Source: Aestuariispira insulae (lineage in GTDB: Bacteria; Pseudomonadota; Alphaproteobacteria; UBA8366; Aestuariispiraceae). From it: DNA of 64,000 nt. The position numbers and the translations under genes are program-made. This document shows, in pieces, positions 9,186-18,051 of the stretch (positions are counted from its first letter, which is position 1; each line of letters begins with the position of its first letter). The notes under the pieces were generated by a model, which worked only from the letters and a program-made list of their open reading frames with translations, searched no databases and was not told the DNA's origin. Location: NCBI RefSeq assembly GCF_003385955.1, contig NZ_QRDW01000003.1, forward strand, positions 366,153 to 430,152, read 5' to 3'.

Positions 9186-9986
9186 TCAAGCCTCGGGAAC
9201 AGCCATGCCAATCACGTGATAGCCGCTGTCCACATGGTGGGTTTCCCCGGTCACCCCGGTGGAGAGGTCGGAGAGGAAATAAAGTGCACAGCCGCCCAGA
9301 TCATCAAGCGTGATGTTCCGGCGCAGCGGCGAGTTCTCACCCTGCCAGTTATAGACAAAGCGGGCGCCAGAAATGGCGGAGCCCGCCAGGGTTCGCATCG
9401 GGCCGGCAGAAATGGCATTGACGCGGATTTGCTTGGAACCAAGATCGGTTGCCAGATAGCGGACAGAGGCCTCCAACGCCGCCTTTGCAACCCCCATGAC
9501 ATTGTAGGATGGCATGACGCGCTCGGACCCGGCATAGGAAAGCGTGATCAGGCTGCCGCCGTTGGGCATGACCGCTTCGGCGGCCTTGGCGACCGCGGTG
9601 AAGCTGTAGCAGGAGATATCCATGGTGCGGGCGAAATTATCCCGTGTGGTATCCACATAACGGCCTTTCAGCTCATTCTTGTCGGAATAGGCAATAGCAT
9701 GGACCACGAAATCGACAGAGCCCCATTTATCGGCCACGTCGTTAAAGGCGCGCTGGATATCCTGGTCGTTTTCCACGTCACAGCTGATGCAAATCTCGGA
9801 ACCGATGGAATCCGCCAATGGCTTCACCCGTTTGGCCTGGGTGTCCCCCTGATAGGTGAAGGCCAGTTCCGCGCCATGTTTGGCCAGGGCCTGGGCGATG
9901 CCCCAGGCGATGGAATGGTCATTGGCGACACCCATTACGATGCCGCGCTTGCCGGCCATGATTCCCTGTTTTTCTTGTTCACTCAT
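9186..9986 (-). CDS. fabI: Enoyl-[acyl-carrier-protein] reductase (NADH)
   Basis: About 266 residues. It is an SDR-fold enzyme reducing trans-2-enoyl-ACP in the last step of fatty-acid elongation. The nucleotide-binding GVANDHSIAWGIA opens the protein and the FabI-type catalytic YNVMGVAK (Tyr-x6-Lys) is present near residue 155. The start MSEQEKQG (9986) matches family length; a further in-frame ATG at 9959 has a closer ribosome site and cannot be excluded. Eight bases separate it from the fabB stop, so the two are cotranscribed, and a terminator follows. Confidence 0.95.
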   Translation of the reverse strand: MSEQEKQGIMAGKRGIVMGVANDHSIAWGIAQALAKHGAELAFTYQGDTQAKRVKPLADSIGSEICISCDVENDQDIQRAFNDVADKWGSVDFVVHAIAYSDKNELKGRYVDTTRDNFARTMDISCYSFTAVAKAAEAVMPNGGSLITLSYAGSERVMPSYNVMGVAKAALEASVRYLATDLGSKQIRVNAISAGPMRTLAGSAISGARFVYNWQGENSPLRRNITLDDLGGCALYFLSDLSTGVTGETHHVDSGYHVIGMAVPEA

Positions 9987-9993
9987 GACCTGA

Positions 9994-11214
9994 TCAACCT
10001 TCAAAGCGTTTCAATGCCAGGGTGCAGTTGGTGCCCCCGAAGCCAAAGCTGTTGGACAGCACCAAATCAAGATCCACGTCATCAATGCGGCTTGTGGCGA
10101 TCTTCATGCCTTCCGCACCCGGATCCAGGTTTTCGATATTGATGCTTTCCGCGATGAAGCGGTTCTTCATCATCAGCATGGAATAGATCGCTTCCTGGGC
10201 ACCGGTGGCACCAAGGCTGTGTCCGGTCAGGGATTTGGTGGAGCCGATCACCGGAAGGTCTTCACCAAACACTTCGCGAACCGCTTCCAATTCTTTGGTA
10301 TCGCCAACCGGGGTGGAGGTGCCATGGGCGTTGATATAGGCAACCGGATCATTGATGCCGTCCAGTGCCTGTTTCATGCAGCGCACCGCGCCTTCACCGC
10401 TGGGGGCAACCATGTCATAACCGTCGGATGTGGCACCATAGCCGACCACTTCGGCATAGATCGTCGCGCCGCGGGCCTTGGCATGTTCCAATTCTTCCAA
10501 CACCACGGTGGCACCGCCGCCGGCAATCACAAAGCCGTCACGGTCGGCGTCATAGGCGCGTGAGGCCTTTTCCGGGGTGTCGTTATATTTGGAGGAAAGT
10601 GCGCCCATGGCGTCAAATACCACGGTCATGGTCCAGTCCAGTTCCTCGCCGCCGCCGGCAAAGACGATATCCTGCTTGCCCCACTGGATCAGTTCTGCGC
10701 CATTGCCGATGCAATGGGCGGATGTGGAACAGGCGGAGCTGATGGAATAGTTCACGCCTTTGATATGGTAAGGGGTCGCCAATGTCGCTGAATTGGTCGA
10801 GGACATGATACGCGGTACCATGAAGGGGCCGACCCGCTTGGCGGATTTTTCCCGCGCCGTGTCCCAGGCCCACAACATATTCTTTGTGGACGGACCGCCG
10901 GATCCCATGATCAGGCCGGTGCGTTCGTGGCTGACTTCCGCCTCGGTCAGGCCGGCATCGGCAATTGCCTGCTGCATGGCGATATAGTTGTAGGCTGCGC
11001 CATCACCCATGAAGCGCATCAGCTTTTTGTCCACATGGTCTTCGATATTCAAACCCTTGATATCGCCATGGACATGGCTGCGGAAACCGCGCTCTTTGTA
11101 ATCTTCGCAGAAAGAAATTCCCGACCGGCCGTTTTTCAGCGAATCCAGCACTTCTTCCTGATTGTTTCCGATGCTGGATACGATACCGATCCCGGTAACG
11201 ACTACTCGACGCAT
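9994..11214 (-). CDS. fabB: 3-oxoacyl-[acyl-carrier-protein] synthase I
   Basis: 406 residues from the ATG that gives [14 protein letters not shown], the canonical beginning; the longer open frame upstream is non-conserved. The Cys-His-His triad is visible: Cys in [12 protein letters not shown], His in [11 protein letters not shown] and His in [12 protein letters not shown]. FabB elongates cis-3-decenoyl-ACP made by FabA and so commits chains to unsaturated fatty acids. It sits between fabA (87 bases upstream) and fabI, consistent with one unsaturated-fatty-acid operon. Confidence 0.96.
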   Translation of the reverse strand: MRRVVVTGIGIVSSIGNNQEEVLDSLKNGRSGISFCEDYKERGFRSHVHGDIKGLNIEDHVDKKLMRFMGDGAAYNYIAMQQAIADAGLTEAEVSHERTGLIMGSGGPSTKNMLWAWDTAREKSAKRVGPFMVPRIMSSTNSATLATPYHIKGVNYSISSACSTSAHCIGNGAELIQWGKQDIVFAGGGEELDWTMTVVFDAMGALSSKYNDTPEKASRAYDADRDGFVIAGGGATVVLEELEHAKARGATIYAEVVGYGATSDGYDMVAPSGEGAVRCMKQALDGINDPVAYINAHGTSTPVGDTKELEAVREVFGEDLPVIGSTKSLTGHSLGATGAQEAIYSMLMMKNRFIAESINIENLDPGAEGMKIATSRIDDVDLDLVLSNSFGFGGTNCTLALKRFEG

Positions 11215-11244
11215 GCGGTGCTCCCTTAGCATATCTTGAATGAC

Positions 11245-11280
11245 CGGGACGGTGTTTTGCGACAATCGCAGGCCGTCCCG
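11245..11280 (-). other. Nested hairpin in the fabA-fabB spacer
   Basis: Outer arms CGGGACGG/CCGTCCCG (11245-11252 and 11273-11280) enclose an inner TGCGA/TCGCA stem. On the transcript the structure lies between the fabA stop and the fabB ribosome site and lacks a T-run. It could tune the fabA:fabB ratio or protect mRNA ends; this is inference. Confidence 0.45.
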
Positions 11281-11301
11281 TCTGGTTTAATCCGGTGTCC
11301 G

Positions 11302-11838
11302 TCAGGTGCTTTCCGGAATGAACAGGCCAACCTTCATGTCGCGGGCTTCGGAGGCGGGCTTGCCGTCCACCTTCATGATGCCGTCGGCAACGCCCATGAC
11401 CAGCTTGCGCATGATCACGCGTTTCAGGTTGATTTCATAGGTGACTTTTTTGGCGGACGGCAGAACCTGATCGAACAGTTTCACTTCGCCCACACCCAGC
11501 GCGCGGCCTCTGCCTGGTGCGCCCATCCAGCCGAGGAAAAACCCGACCAGCTGCCACATGGCATCCAGGCCCAGGCAGCCCGGCATGACGGGATCGCCTT
11601 GGAAATGGCAGTCAAAGAACCAGAGATCGGGTTTGATATCCAGCTCTGCCAGGATATGCCCCTTGCCATGCTCGCCACCGTCCTGGGTGATCGAGACAAT
11701 CCGGTCCATCATCAGCATGTTGGGCAGTGGCAATTGAGCATTGCCGGGGCCGAACAGTTTGCCTTCTCCGCATTCGATGAGCTCTTCATAGGAAAAACTG
11801 TTCCGGTCGGTCAAGCCACCCGAGGTTTGGTTCGACAA
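11302..11838 (-). CDS. fabA: 3-hydroxydecanoyl-ACP dehydratase/isomerase
   Basis: 178 residues, normal for FabA. The active-site His is in [20 protein letters not shown] and the catalytic Asp in the following LGLDAMWQ. It dehydrates 3-hydroxydecanoyl-ACP and isomerises the product to the cis-3 form. The start appears to be TTG at 11838 (protein MSNQTSGG), with GGAGG seven bases ahead. A rare start codon on the first gene of the operon may limit expression. The 175-base upstream spacer should hold the operon promoter, but no box is convincing. Confidence 0.95.
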   Translation of the reverse strand: MSNQTSGGLTDRNSFSYEELIECGEGKLFGPGNAQLPLPNMLMMDRIVSITQDGGEHGKGHILAELDIKPDLWFFDCHFQGDPVMPGCLGLDAMWQLVGFFLGWMGAPGRGRALGVGEVKLFDQVLPSAKKVTYEINLKRVIMRKLVMGVADGIMKVDGKPASEARDMKVGLFIPEST

Positions 11839-12013
11839 GGGCGTCCTCCGTCTATTCTAATGTTTCTCTTCATATGTTCCGACCGTTTCCCCCTGTGTTC
11901 ACGACCGATACATATTTTTTCCATCCTTATACCACAGCAACCGACAACACAATGCAAAGGAAGGCATTAAGCTGACAAACCGGGGTGGGATAAGCGAATA
12001 ATCGGGTTGGATG

Positions 12014-12922
12014 TCACACATCCGGAAGAATGACCTTCGGTTTACGCGGCCGTTCCCGGTGGATGATGTAAAGCCCCCCGCCGATGATGATCGCGGCCCC
12101 AAGCCAGACATGTTCCGCCGGCAGGTCGTTCCAGACCCAATATCCGATCAGCACCGACCAGATCAGCGATGTATATTCAAACGGCACGATCACGCTGATT
12201 TCACCCACCCGGAAACCCATGGTCATATAGATATGGCCGGCCAGTGCCAGGGTCGCCATCAGGCCAACCACACCAAAATGTTCCCAGGTCATGGACGTCC
12301 AGAAGAAAGGCGCGATCGCGCTGGCGATCAGGGCGGTGCCTAGATTGAAATAGAAAACAATCTGGAAGGCACTGTCGGTGCTGCTGAGCCAGCGGGTCAT
12401 GATATTGATCAACGCATAGGCGACGCAGCCGATGAAAACGATGAGCGCCGTGAACTGGAAGGCATCGGACCCCGGCTGCATGACGATGACAACCCCGATG
12501 AAACCGACAATCACAGCTGCCCAGCGATGCGGGCCGACGGTTTCCTTCAGCAAAGGAACGGACAAGGCGGTCATGATGAAGGGCGCGGCAAAGAAAATAA
12601 CGGTGGCATCGGCCAGCGGCATGGTTTTCAGCGCGGTAAAAAAACAAAAGGGCGCGGCAATGCCGATCGTGGTCCGGATCGCATGCATTTTCCAGCGGCT
12701 GGTTTTCAGCGTGGGGATGATTCCGCCGCGCATCTGTGCCCAGAACAGCATGGCTATGGTGATCAGCCAGCCCCGTACCGCCAGGATCTGGATCACCGGA
12801 TAATCCGCCTCCACCAGCCATTTGGCCACCGCATCCATGACCGACAGCAGGAAGATCCCGATATTCATGTAAAGAATGCCGCGCAGGTTATCCCGCGCCG
12901 GTGCAGCCGTCATGTCCGCCAT
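12014..12922 (-). CDS. EamA/DMT-superfamily transporter
   Basis: About 302 residues with ten predicted membrane helices in two EamA repeats. Hydrophobic blocks start at GILYMNIGIFLLSVMDAVAKW and recur through the second half, ending in a basic tail (HRERPRKPK). Drug/metabolite transporters export small metabolites, and the substrate cannot be predicted. ATG 12922 (MADMTAAP) has GGGGAA eight bases upstream; a TTG start 15 bases earlier is less likely. It is a single gene that does not overlap its neighbours. Confidence 0.87.
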   Translation of the reverse strand: MADMTAAPARDNLRGILYMNIGIFLLSVMDAVAKWLVEADYPVIQILAVRGWLITIAMLFWAQMRGGIIPTLKTSRWKMHAIRTTIGIAAPFCFFTALKTMPLADATVIFFAAPFIMTALSVPLLKETVGPHRWAAVIVGFIGVVIVMQPGSDAFQFTALIVFIGCVAYALINIMTRWLSSTDSAFQIVFYFNLGTALIASAIAPFFWTSMTWEHFGVVGLMATLALAGHIYMTMGFRVGEISVIVPFEYTSLIWSVLIGYWVWNDLPAEHVWLGAAIIIGGGLYIIHRERPRKPKVILPDV

Positions 12923-13002
12923 GGATTTGTTCCCCAAATATTCTAATCGCCCAACCTACAGTATTACGGGCGTACAGCAAGGGGGAAAAATAGCAGTCGC
13001 CC

Positions 13003-13797
13003 TTATTGCAAACGATCGAGGCGCAGCCGGTGCCGCTGATCGGTCAGGCGCAAGATGCCAAGCCCGACGGCAGTGATGACGCCAAGCCCCGTACCGCCGA
13101 AGATCAGGAACATGATTAACATCTGATACTGGATCGCCTGCATGGGTTCGACCCCGGCCAGGATCTGGCCGGTCATCATGCCCGGCAGCGAGATGATACC
13201 GGTGGCGGCCATGGAATTGATGATCGGCATCATGCCGGTGCGCATGGCCTGGCGCGTGACGCCGGACAGGGCGATGAGGCGCGGCTGGCCCAGGGCAAGG
13301 CGGCTTTCAATGGCCTGGCGTTCACGAAGTGCCGTGGCGGTCAGGGTGTCGAGCCCCAGGCTGATCCCGGTCAAGCAGTTGCCCAAGATCATGCCCAACA
13401 TGGGGATCGCATATTGCGGCATATACCAGGGATCGGGCCGGATGGCGGAGCCAAGCCCGACCGCGGTGGCCAGGCTGGCCGCCATCAGCATCGCCCCCGT
13501 GCCGATCCCATAGCCCCAAATTCCGGAGAATTTTTTATCCTGGCGGGCCCAAGCCTCGCGCCCGGCCAGCAACAGCATGACCAGGGCGATGCCGAGGATG
13601 AATACCGGGTTGGCGCTGTCAAAAAGCCAGGTGAGAATCAGGCCAATCAAACTGAGCTGGATAACCATCCGGATGACGGAAACCGCCAGGACCCGCAACA
13701 AGCCAAGCTGCATCAGAATGGAAAGGCCTGCATTGAAGATCACCAGCAGGGCAGCGGGCAACAGGTCGAGATAACCAAGCTGGATATAATCCGTCAT
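13003..13797 (-). CDS. fetB: ABC exporter permease, FetB/UPF0014 family
   Basis: 264 residues with about seven membrane helices. The sequence LRVLAVSVIRMVIQLSLIGLIL and the central LGNCLTGISLGLDTL and LPGMMTGQILAGVEP segments are characteristic of UPF0014 (FetB/YbbM). FetAB exports iron or protects against oxidative stress in E. coli; whether iron is the substrate here is inference. It overlaps fetA by four bases (ATGA), so the two are translationally coupled. Confidence 0.88.
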   Translation of the reverse strand: MTDYIQLGYLDLLPAALLVIFNAGLSILMQLGLLRVLAVSVIRMVIQLSLIGLILTWLFDSANPVFILGIALVMLLLAGREAWARQDKKFSGIWGYGIGTGAMLMAASLATAVGLGSAIRPDPWYMPQYAIPMLGMILGNCLTGISLGLDTLTATALRERQAIESRLALGQPRLIALSGVTRQAMRTGMMPIINSMAATGIISLPGMMTGQILAGVEPMQAIQYQMLIMFLIFGGTGLGVITAVGLGILRLTDQRHRLRLDRLQ

Positions 13798-14396
13798 GAC
13801 GATCCCCCAACGGTATGCAGCTGCCCTTTTTCCATCCGATAGCTTTTATCCGCCAGCCGGGCGCTTTGTTCCGCATCATGGCTGACCAGCAGGATGGCGC
13901 CGCCTCGTTCCATAAAAGACCGGATCAAATGTTCGACAGCTTGTGTGCTTTCCGGATCCAGCGCGGCGGTCGGTTCGTCCAGCAGCAGGACCGAGGGTTC
14001 CGGTTCCATTGCCCGCAATAGGGCCAGGCGCTGGCGCTCGCCGGTAGAGAGATGAAGCAGGGGGCGGTCCAGGATATCTTTGTCCAGATGAAGCTTGGCT
14101 AGCGGCACCTCTACCGGATTCTTGAAATGCGGCCGCGCGGTTTCTAGCCACCAGCCGGGTTCCGCTGCCAGATAGCCAACCTGTTCACGCCATTTGGGCG
14201 CGGTAAAATCGTTTCGGTCCTTTCCATCCAGCTGCACCGTTCCCTGATTGGGGTCGAGATCGGCGATGGCACGCAAAAACAGGCTTTTGCCCGACCCGGA
14301 CGGTCCCTGGATTGTGACACATTCCCTGCGCTCCATTGTCAGGCTGGCGGGTTGGAGCGGCGGGGCGGTCAGAGTCTGGATTTTGAGATAAGGCAC
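13794..14396 (-). CDS. fetA: ABC exporter ATP-binding protein, FetA type
   Basis: 200 residues, GTG start preceded by AGGACAGG. Walker A is GPSGSGKS, the signature is LSTGERQRLALLRA, and Walker B is VLLLDEPTAALD followed by the H-loop LLVSHDAEQS. The short size and the EPGWWLETARPHF Q-loop region match FetA/YbbL. It is the partner of the overlapping permease gene; together they form a complete minimal exporter. Confidence 0.9.
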   Translation of the reverse strand: MPYLKIQTLTAPPLQPASLTMERRECVTIQGPSGSGKSLFLRAIADLDPNQGTVQLDGKDRNDFTAPKWREQVGYLAAEPGWWLETARPHFKNPVEVPLAKLHLDKDILDRPLLHLSTGERQRLALLRAMEPEPSVLLLDEPTAALDPESTQAVEHLIRSFMERGGAILLVSHDAEQSARLADKSYRMEKGQLHTVGGSS

Positions 14397-14492
14397 AGGC
14401 CTGTCCTGGTTTCTGATCCGGGTAACCCGTTGACGGGGGCGGTTGCTTGGGCAATCTTTTCAGCAGATTAACGGGAAAAGGCGAATATTCAA

Positions 14493-15137
14493 ATGGCCGT
14501 GACACATATCTGTTTCCTAGGTGCCAGCACGACCGAGGGCCAGGGCGATGAAACCGGCCTGGGCTGGCCCGGTCGATTGATGGATTTGACCTATCCGGCG
14601 ACAGAGGGGGGTCGGCCGGCAGCTTATAATCTGGGTGTGCGCGGCCAGACCACCCGCATGCAGGCCAAACGCTGGGAAGCCGAATGTCTTGAACGTCTGC
14701 CCGATTACGGGAAATGTGCTCTTGTTGCATCCTTCGGGCTGAATGACGTGGCCCGTGTCGATGGCGGCCCGCCGCGCGTTCCCATGCGCCGTACTCTGGA
14801 AACGGTGCGTGCAGTCATGGAAAAGGCTGGATCCCTTGGCGAGGTTTTGTGGTTAGGGCCGGCCCCGGTGGATGAAAGTGTCATGCCGATTGTTTCGGAG
14901 GCGGGATATGAATTCCTGTTCACCCATGAGGCGATCGGGGAATTGAACCAGAACTACATTCGTCTCGCGGCAGAGCTTGATATTCCCTATCTTGATCTGT
15001 TTACGCCACTGCTGGGGGATGCGGGCTATCTGGCAGCGCTAAAGGCCAATGACGGTCTGCACCCAACAGGAGACGGGTATCAGATCGTGGCGGAACGGGT
15101 GGCTGTTTGGGATGCCTGGCGCTGCCTGACCGGATGA
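14493..15137 (+). CDS. SGNH/GDSL-family hydrolase
   Basis: 214 residues with no signal peptide, so cytoplasmic. Block I is ICFLGASTTEGQG, the GDS-like motif with Ser as nucleophile (GAST). Block III is FGLNDVARVDGG (GxND), and block V is NDGLHPTGDGY with the catalytic Asp-x2-His. It probably hydrolyses an ester, acyl or acetyl group; the substrate is unknown. It is divergent from fetAB with a 96-base spacer that should hold both promoters. It ends next to a palindromic repeat fragment. Confidence 0.87.
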   Translation: MAVTHICFLGASTTEGQGDETGLGWPGRLMDLTYPATEGGRPAAYNLGVRGQTTRMQAKRWEAECLERLPDYGKCALVASFGLNDVARVDGGPPRVPMRRTLETVRAVMEKAGSLGEVLWLGPAPVDESVMPIVSEAGYEFLFTHEAIGELNQNYIRLAAELDIPYLDLFTPLLGDAGYLAALKANDGLHPTGDGYQIVAERVAVWDAWRCLTG

Positions 15138-15140
15138 ACC

Positions 15141-15163
15141 CGTCATCCCGGACTTGATGCGGG
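15141..15163. repeat. Fragment of a dispersed alphaproteobacterial palindrome
   Basis: The bases CGTCATCCCGGACTTGATGC, followed by GGG, match the common dispersed intergenic palindrome CGTCATCCCGGACTTGATCCGGG of many alphaproteobacteria, recalled from general knowledge. It lies between the convergent esterase and SCO1 genes, where it may also help terminate transcription. Confidence 0.6.
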
Positions 15164-15165
15164 TG

Positions 15166-15759
15166 TTAACTGCCTGCTGTACCCTGGGAGATGTATTTCC
15201 CGATAATTTCAGCCATGCGTTCCGGCGCAGTGCCGTGGGGAATGAGGCTCAGGAAGTGACCGTCCGGCCCCATCAGATAGGTGAGGCTGGAATGGTTGAC
15301 CAGATAATCATCCTCGCCTTCATCCGGCTGCGGCACCTTGACCCGGTGCACCCGATAGGCCTTGGCGGCGGCTCTGACCTGGTTCTCCGAACCGGTCAGG
15401 CCGATCAGGCCGGGGTGGAAATTGGCGACATATTCTTTCAGGATCTCGGGACGGTCCCTGCCGGGATCAACGGAGATAAAGAGGGGCTGCACCTTCCTGG
15501 CATCCTCTCCCAGTATCTCCAACGCCTGGTTCATCAGGAAAAGGTCTGTGGGGCAGATATCCGGGCAATAGGTATAACCAAAGTAAACCAGCATGAATGA
15601 ACCGCGGAAATCCTTCTCTGTGCGGGGCTTGCCCTCGTGATCCACTAGTTCGAACGGGCCGCCGAATTGGAAGGGCAAGGCGGTTTCTTCGGCTTTCGCG
15701 GGCAGGGCGGCGAGGCTGAAAAACAGCCCCGCCAGGATCAGCTGTGCGATGGATCGCAT
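15166..15759 (-). CDS. SCO1/SenC family copper chaperone
   Basis: 197 residues with an N-terminal signal or anchor (LILAGLFFSLAALPAKAEE). A thioredoxin-like fold carries the copper-binding CxxxC in YTYCPDICPTDLFLM near residue 75 and the conserved His in NHSSLTYLMGPDG. SCO proteins deliver copper to, or reduce cysteines of, the CuA site of cytochrome oxidase. Here it is the third gene of a secreted-protein operon rather than part of an oxidase cluster, so its client may be one of the two upstream cysteine proteins. Confidence 0.92.
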   Translation of the reverse strand: MRSIAQLILAGLFFSLAALPAKAEETALPFQFGGPFELVDHEGKPRTEKDFRGSFMLVYFGYTYCPDICPTDLFLMNQALEILGEDARKVQPLFISVDPGRDRPEILKEYVANFHPGLIGLTGSENQVRAAAKAYRVHRVKVPQPDEGEDDYLVNHSSLTYLMGPDGHFLSLIPHGTAPERMAEIIGKYISQGTAGS

Positions 15760-15762
15760 GGT

Positions 15763-16269
15763 TTATTCCTCTGGTTCCAGGCCCGGAATGCCAAAGACCC
15801 CATCCTGTTCAATCAGGGCTTTGACCGTGGCATCGGACCGGAACCACTGGCCGGCCTTCTTGCCGCCATTGGCCTGTGACCAGTTCTGCCCGAATGCATT
15901 GGCGCGTTTCCATTTGCCGCCTTCCGGCCGGGTGAACTGGATTGCAAAGATTGGCATATGGGCTGTGGTGATCATCAAGCCGTCGGCGGTGATTTTCTTG
16001 CCGCAATGGGGGGCCAGATCATCAGCACCTCCGGCGAAAGGATCAAAATTCTTGGCCACCATGACCAGGGTGCCGTCTTCTTTCAACAGGCCGAGCTGGC
16101 GTTTGCCATCCCCGCAATTGTCGGGGCAGTTGCCGGTCAGCTCGCAGAGGATATCGACGACCTTGGCATCAAAGCGGGCTTTTTCCTCGCCCTCGATGCC
16201 CCATTCATTGGCGGCCTGGGCGGAGAAAGAGAAGGTGAGGGCGGCGATGGCTGTCAGGATTTTTTTCAT
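15763..16269 (-). CDS. Secreted protein of unknown function, five cysteines
   Basis: About 168 residues. The signal peptide MKKILTAIAALTFSFSAQA is followed by a mature region with a cysteine cluster (DILCELTGNCPDNCGDGK) and a fifth cysteine in LAPHCGKKI. The start at 16269 has GGAGA seven bases upstream; an ATG two codons earlier overlaps the preceding stop. It ends three bases before the SCO1 gene, so coupling is tight. A periplasmic metal- or redox-linked role is suggested by the cysteines and SCO1, but no family is recognised. Confidence 0.7.
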   Translation of the reverse strand: MKKILTAIAALTFSFSAQAANEWGIEGEEKARFDAKVVDILCELTGNCPDNCGDGKRQLGLLKEDGTLVMVAKNFDPFAGGADDLAPHCGKKITADGLMITTAHMPIFAIQFTRPEGGKWKRANAFGQNWSQANGGKKAGQWFRSDATVKALIEQDGVFGIPGLEPEE

Positions 16270-16271
16270 GA

Positions 16272-16712
16272 TCATTCTCCAAACGGCATGATGCCGTATT
16301 CTTCATGGGTCAGGTTCACCACGCCCTGATCGTCGGCCACCTGGGTGACGATTAGATATTTGACCCCGTCGCGCTCTATCAGGTCACCATCCACGGTAAC
16401 CTTGTGGCTTTGAACGGTGAGCATGCGCGGACTGGCCACATTGGTGTCTTCATCTTCGACCCGGAGCACCACATAGACATTGCCGTCTTCGCCAAGAACG
16501 CTGACCGGAATACCGCCGACTGCACACCAGACCGCACATTGATGATGGGCGGTGCCTTCCGCATACATGATCTCGGTGACATAGCACCAAGTGTCGATCA
16601 CTTCGCCTGTGACCTGGATGCGTGTGGGTTCGGCGGCCTGGCCGGTGCCCGACAGAGTCACGACGGCCAGCATGGCCGCCGCAGTTTTGATCGTTCGTAA
16701 AATCGTTCCCAT
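16272..16712 (-). CDS. Secreted protein of unknown function with C/H-rich motif
   Basis: About 146 residues from ATG 16712 (AGGT upstream; a longer start at 16745 adds a non-hydrophobic leader). The signal peptide ends near SGTGQA. The mature protein opens with GEVIDTWCYVTEIM, then HHQCAVWCAVGG, giving three cysteines and two histidines in a short span, followed by a beta-rich tail. The pattern would suit a metal site in a small barrel fold, which is inference. It is the first gene of the three-gene operon with the next secreted protein and SCO1. Confidence 0.68.
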   Translation of the reverse strand: MGTILRTIKTAAAMLAVVTLSGTGQAAEPTRIQVTGEVIDTWCYVTEIMYAEGTAHHQCAVWCAVGGIPVSVLGEDGNVYVVLRVEDEDTNVASPRMLTVQSHKVTVDGDLIERDGVKYLIVTQVADDQGVVNLTHEEYGIMPFGE

Positions 16713-16895
16713 GGGATTTACCTGTTCAATGTAATGCGTCTCCATTCTCTATAAAACCGACAGGGGGCGGGGGCTATTAACGTTGAATCGCAAAATCGTG
16801 AGACTGTGTTTATGAAAATACCGTTCCGTTGGACTTGATGTTGTGATTGGCGTTATACCGGTAGGAGCTGAATTGTTGCCGAGGGAGCCCGGTTC

Positions 16896-18032
16896 GTGAA
16901 ATCGATTGTCACTTGTTTCGCGTCGTTATTGTTGCTGGCCACAGCCCTTGGCGGGGCCTTGGCGGATGTGAAAAAGGATGCGATTCAGGCTTTTCGGGCG
17001 GGCGATCACAAACGTGCCATTGCCCTGCTGGAACCGTTTGCGAAAGACGGTGATCATCATGCCCAGGCGGAACTGGCGCTGTTTTTCAGTCTGGCCCACA
17101 AGGATCAGAGGGATTACCGCCAGGCTTTCCATTGGGCAAAACAAGCGGCGGAAGCGGGCCATGGCGGGGCGCAGCTGACCCTGTCGCGCCTCTATGCCAG
17201 GGGGCAAGGTATTAGGGCGGATCATATCGCCGCTTTCAATTGGGCCAAGGCCTCTGCCGCGAATGGCATTCTTGAGGCGGAGATAGACCTGGCGGTAATG
17301 TATCGGGACGGCTTCGGTACCCCAAAGAAGCCGCATGAAGCCTATAAGTATATGAAGGCGGCGGCGGAACAAGGGTCGGCCAGGGCCATCCTGGCTTTGG
17401 CGGATATGTATCTCAAAGGTATTGGTGTCCGCCGGAATCCGGAAAAGGCGGTGGAGCTCTATGAGGGATTGTCAAAGGGCCAGGATCATCCGGAGGCGCA
17501 TTATCATTTGGGACGGCTTTATTATGCCGGCGAGGCGGTGCCGCGGGATTATGGCCGGGCGATGCCGCTGTTGGAGCGCGCGGCGCAAAAGGAAGTATCG
17601 GGAGCGCAATATTTGATGGGCCAGGCCTATGCCCATGGCCACGGCCTGTCAAAGGATCAGGGGCGCGCTTTTTACTGGACTGAAAAAGCCGCCCATGGCG
17701 GGCATGATGCGGCCCAGCTTTTCTTAGGAATTCTCTATTCAACGGGAAAAGGCGTTCAGGCTAGCGGTGAGCGGGCACTTCATTGGTTTGAGCGCTCGGC
17801 CCTGCAGGGCAACGGTGCGGCTGCCTTTGATATCGGGGTCACCTATTGGTCGGGCAAGCTGGTGGAAAAAGACCCGGTCCTGACCTATGGCTGGCTGATC
17901 ATTGCGGGCAAGTTGGGCCATGACAAAGCCCATGACTTTTCCAAAACCGTGCACCCGCATCTCAGCCAGACCGAACTTGACCAGGCCCGGCATCATGCCG
18001 GGCGCTGGTGGGATCGTTACAAGGGCCGCTGA
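16896..18032 (+). CDS. Sel1-repeat (tetratricopeptide-like) exported protein
   Basis: 378 residues, GTG start preceded by GAGGGAG. After the signal peptide (LLLLATALGGALA) there are about nine ~36-residue Sel1 repeats with the pattern A-x-x-x-L-G-x-x-Y-x-x-G-x-G-V-x-x-D. Examples are ADMYLKGIGVRRNPEKAVEL, LGRLYYAGEAVPRDYGRA and LGILYSTGKGVQASGERA. Such solenoids are protein-protein scaffolds. The partner is unknown, and no signalling gene adjoins. It is convergent with the next gene across 19 bases. Confidence 0.9.
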   Translation: MKSIVTCFASLLLLATALGGALADVKKDAIQAFRAGDHKRAIALLEPFAKDGDHHAQAELALFFSLAHKDQRDYRQAFHWAKQAAEAGHGGAQLTLSRLYARGQGIRADHIAAFNWAKASAANGILEAEIDLAVMYRDGFGTPKKPHEAYKYMKAAAEQGSARAILALADMYLKGIGVRRNPEKAVELYEGLSKGQDHPEAHYHLGRLYYAGEAVPRDYGRAMPLLERAAQKEVSGAQYLMGQAYAHGHGLSKDQGRAFYWTEKAAHGGHDAAQLFLGILYSTGKGVQASGERALHWFERSALQGNGAAAFDIGVTYWSGKLVEKDPVLTYGWLIIAGKLGHDKAHDFSKTVHPHLSQTELDQARHHAGRWWDRYKGR

Positions 18033-18051
18033 TAGATCTGCCGGGCCGGAA

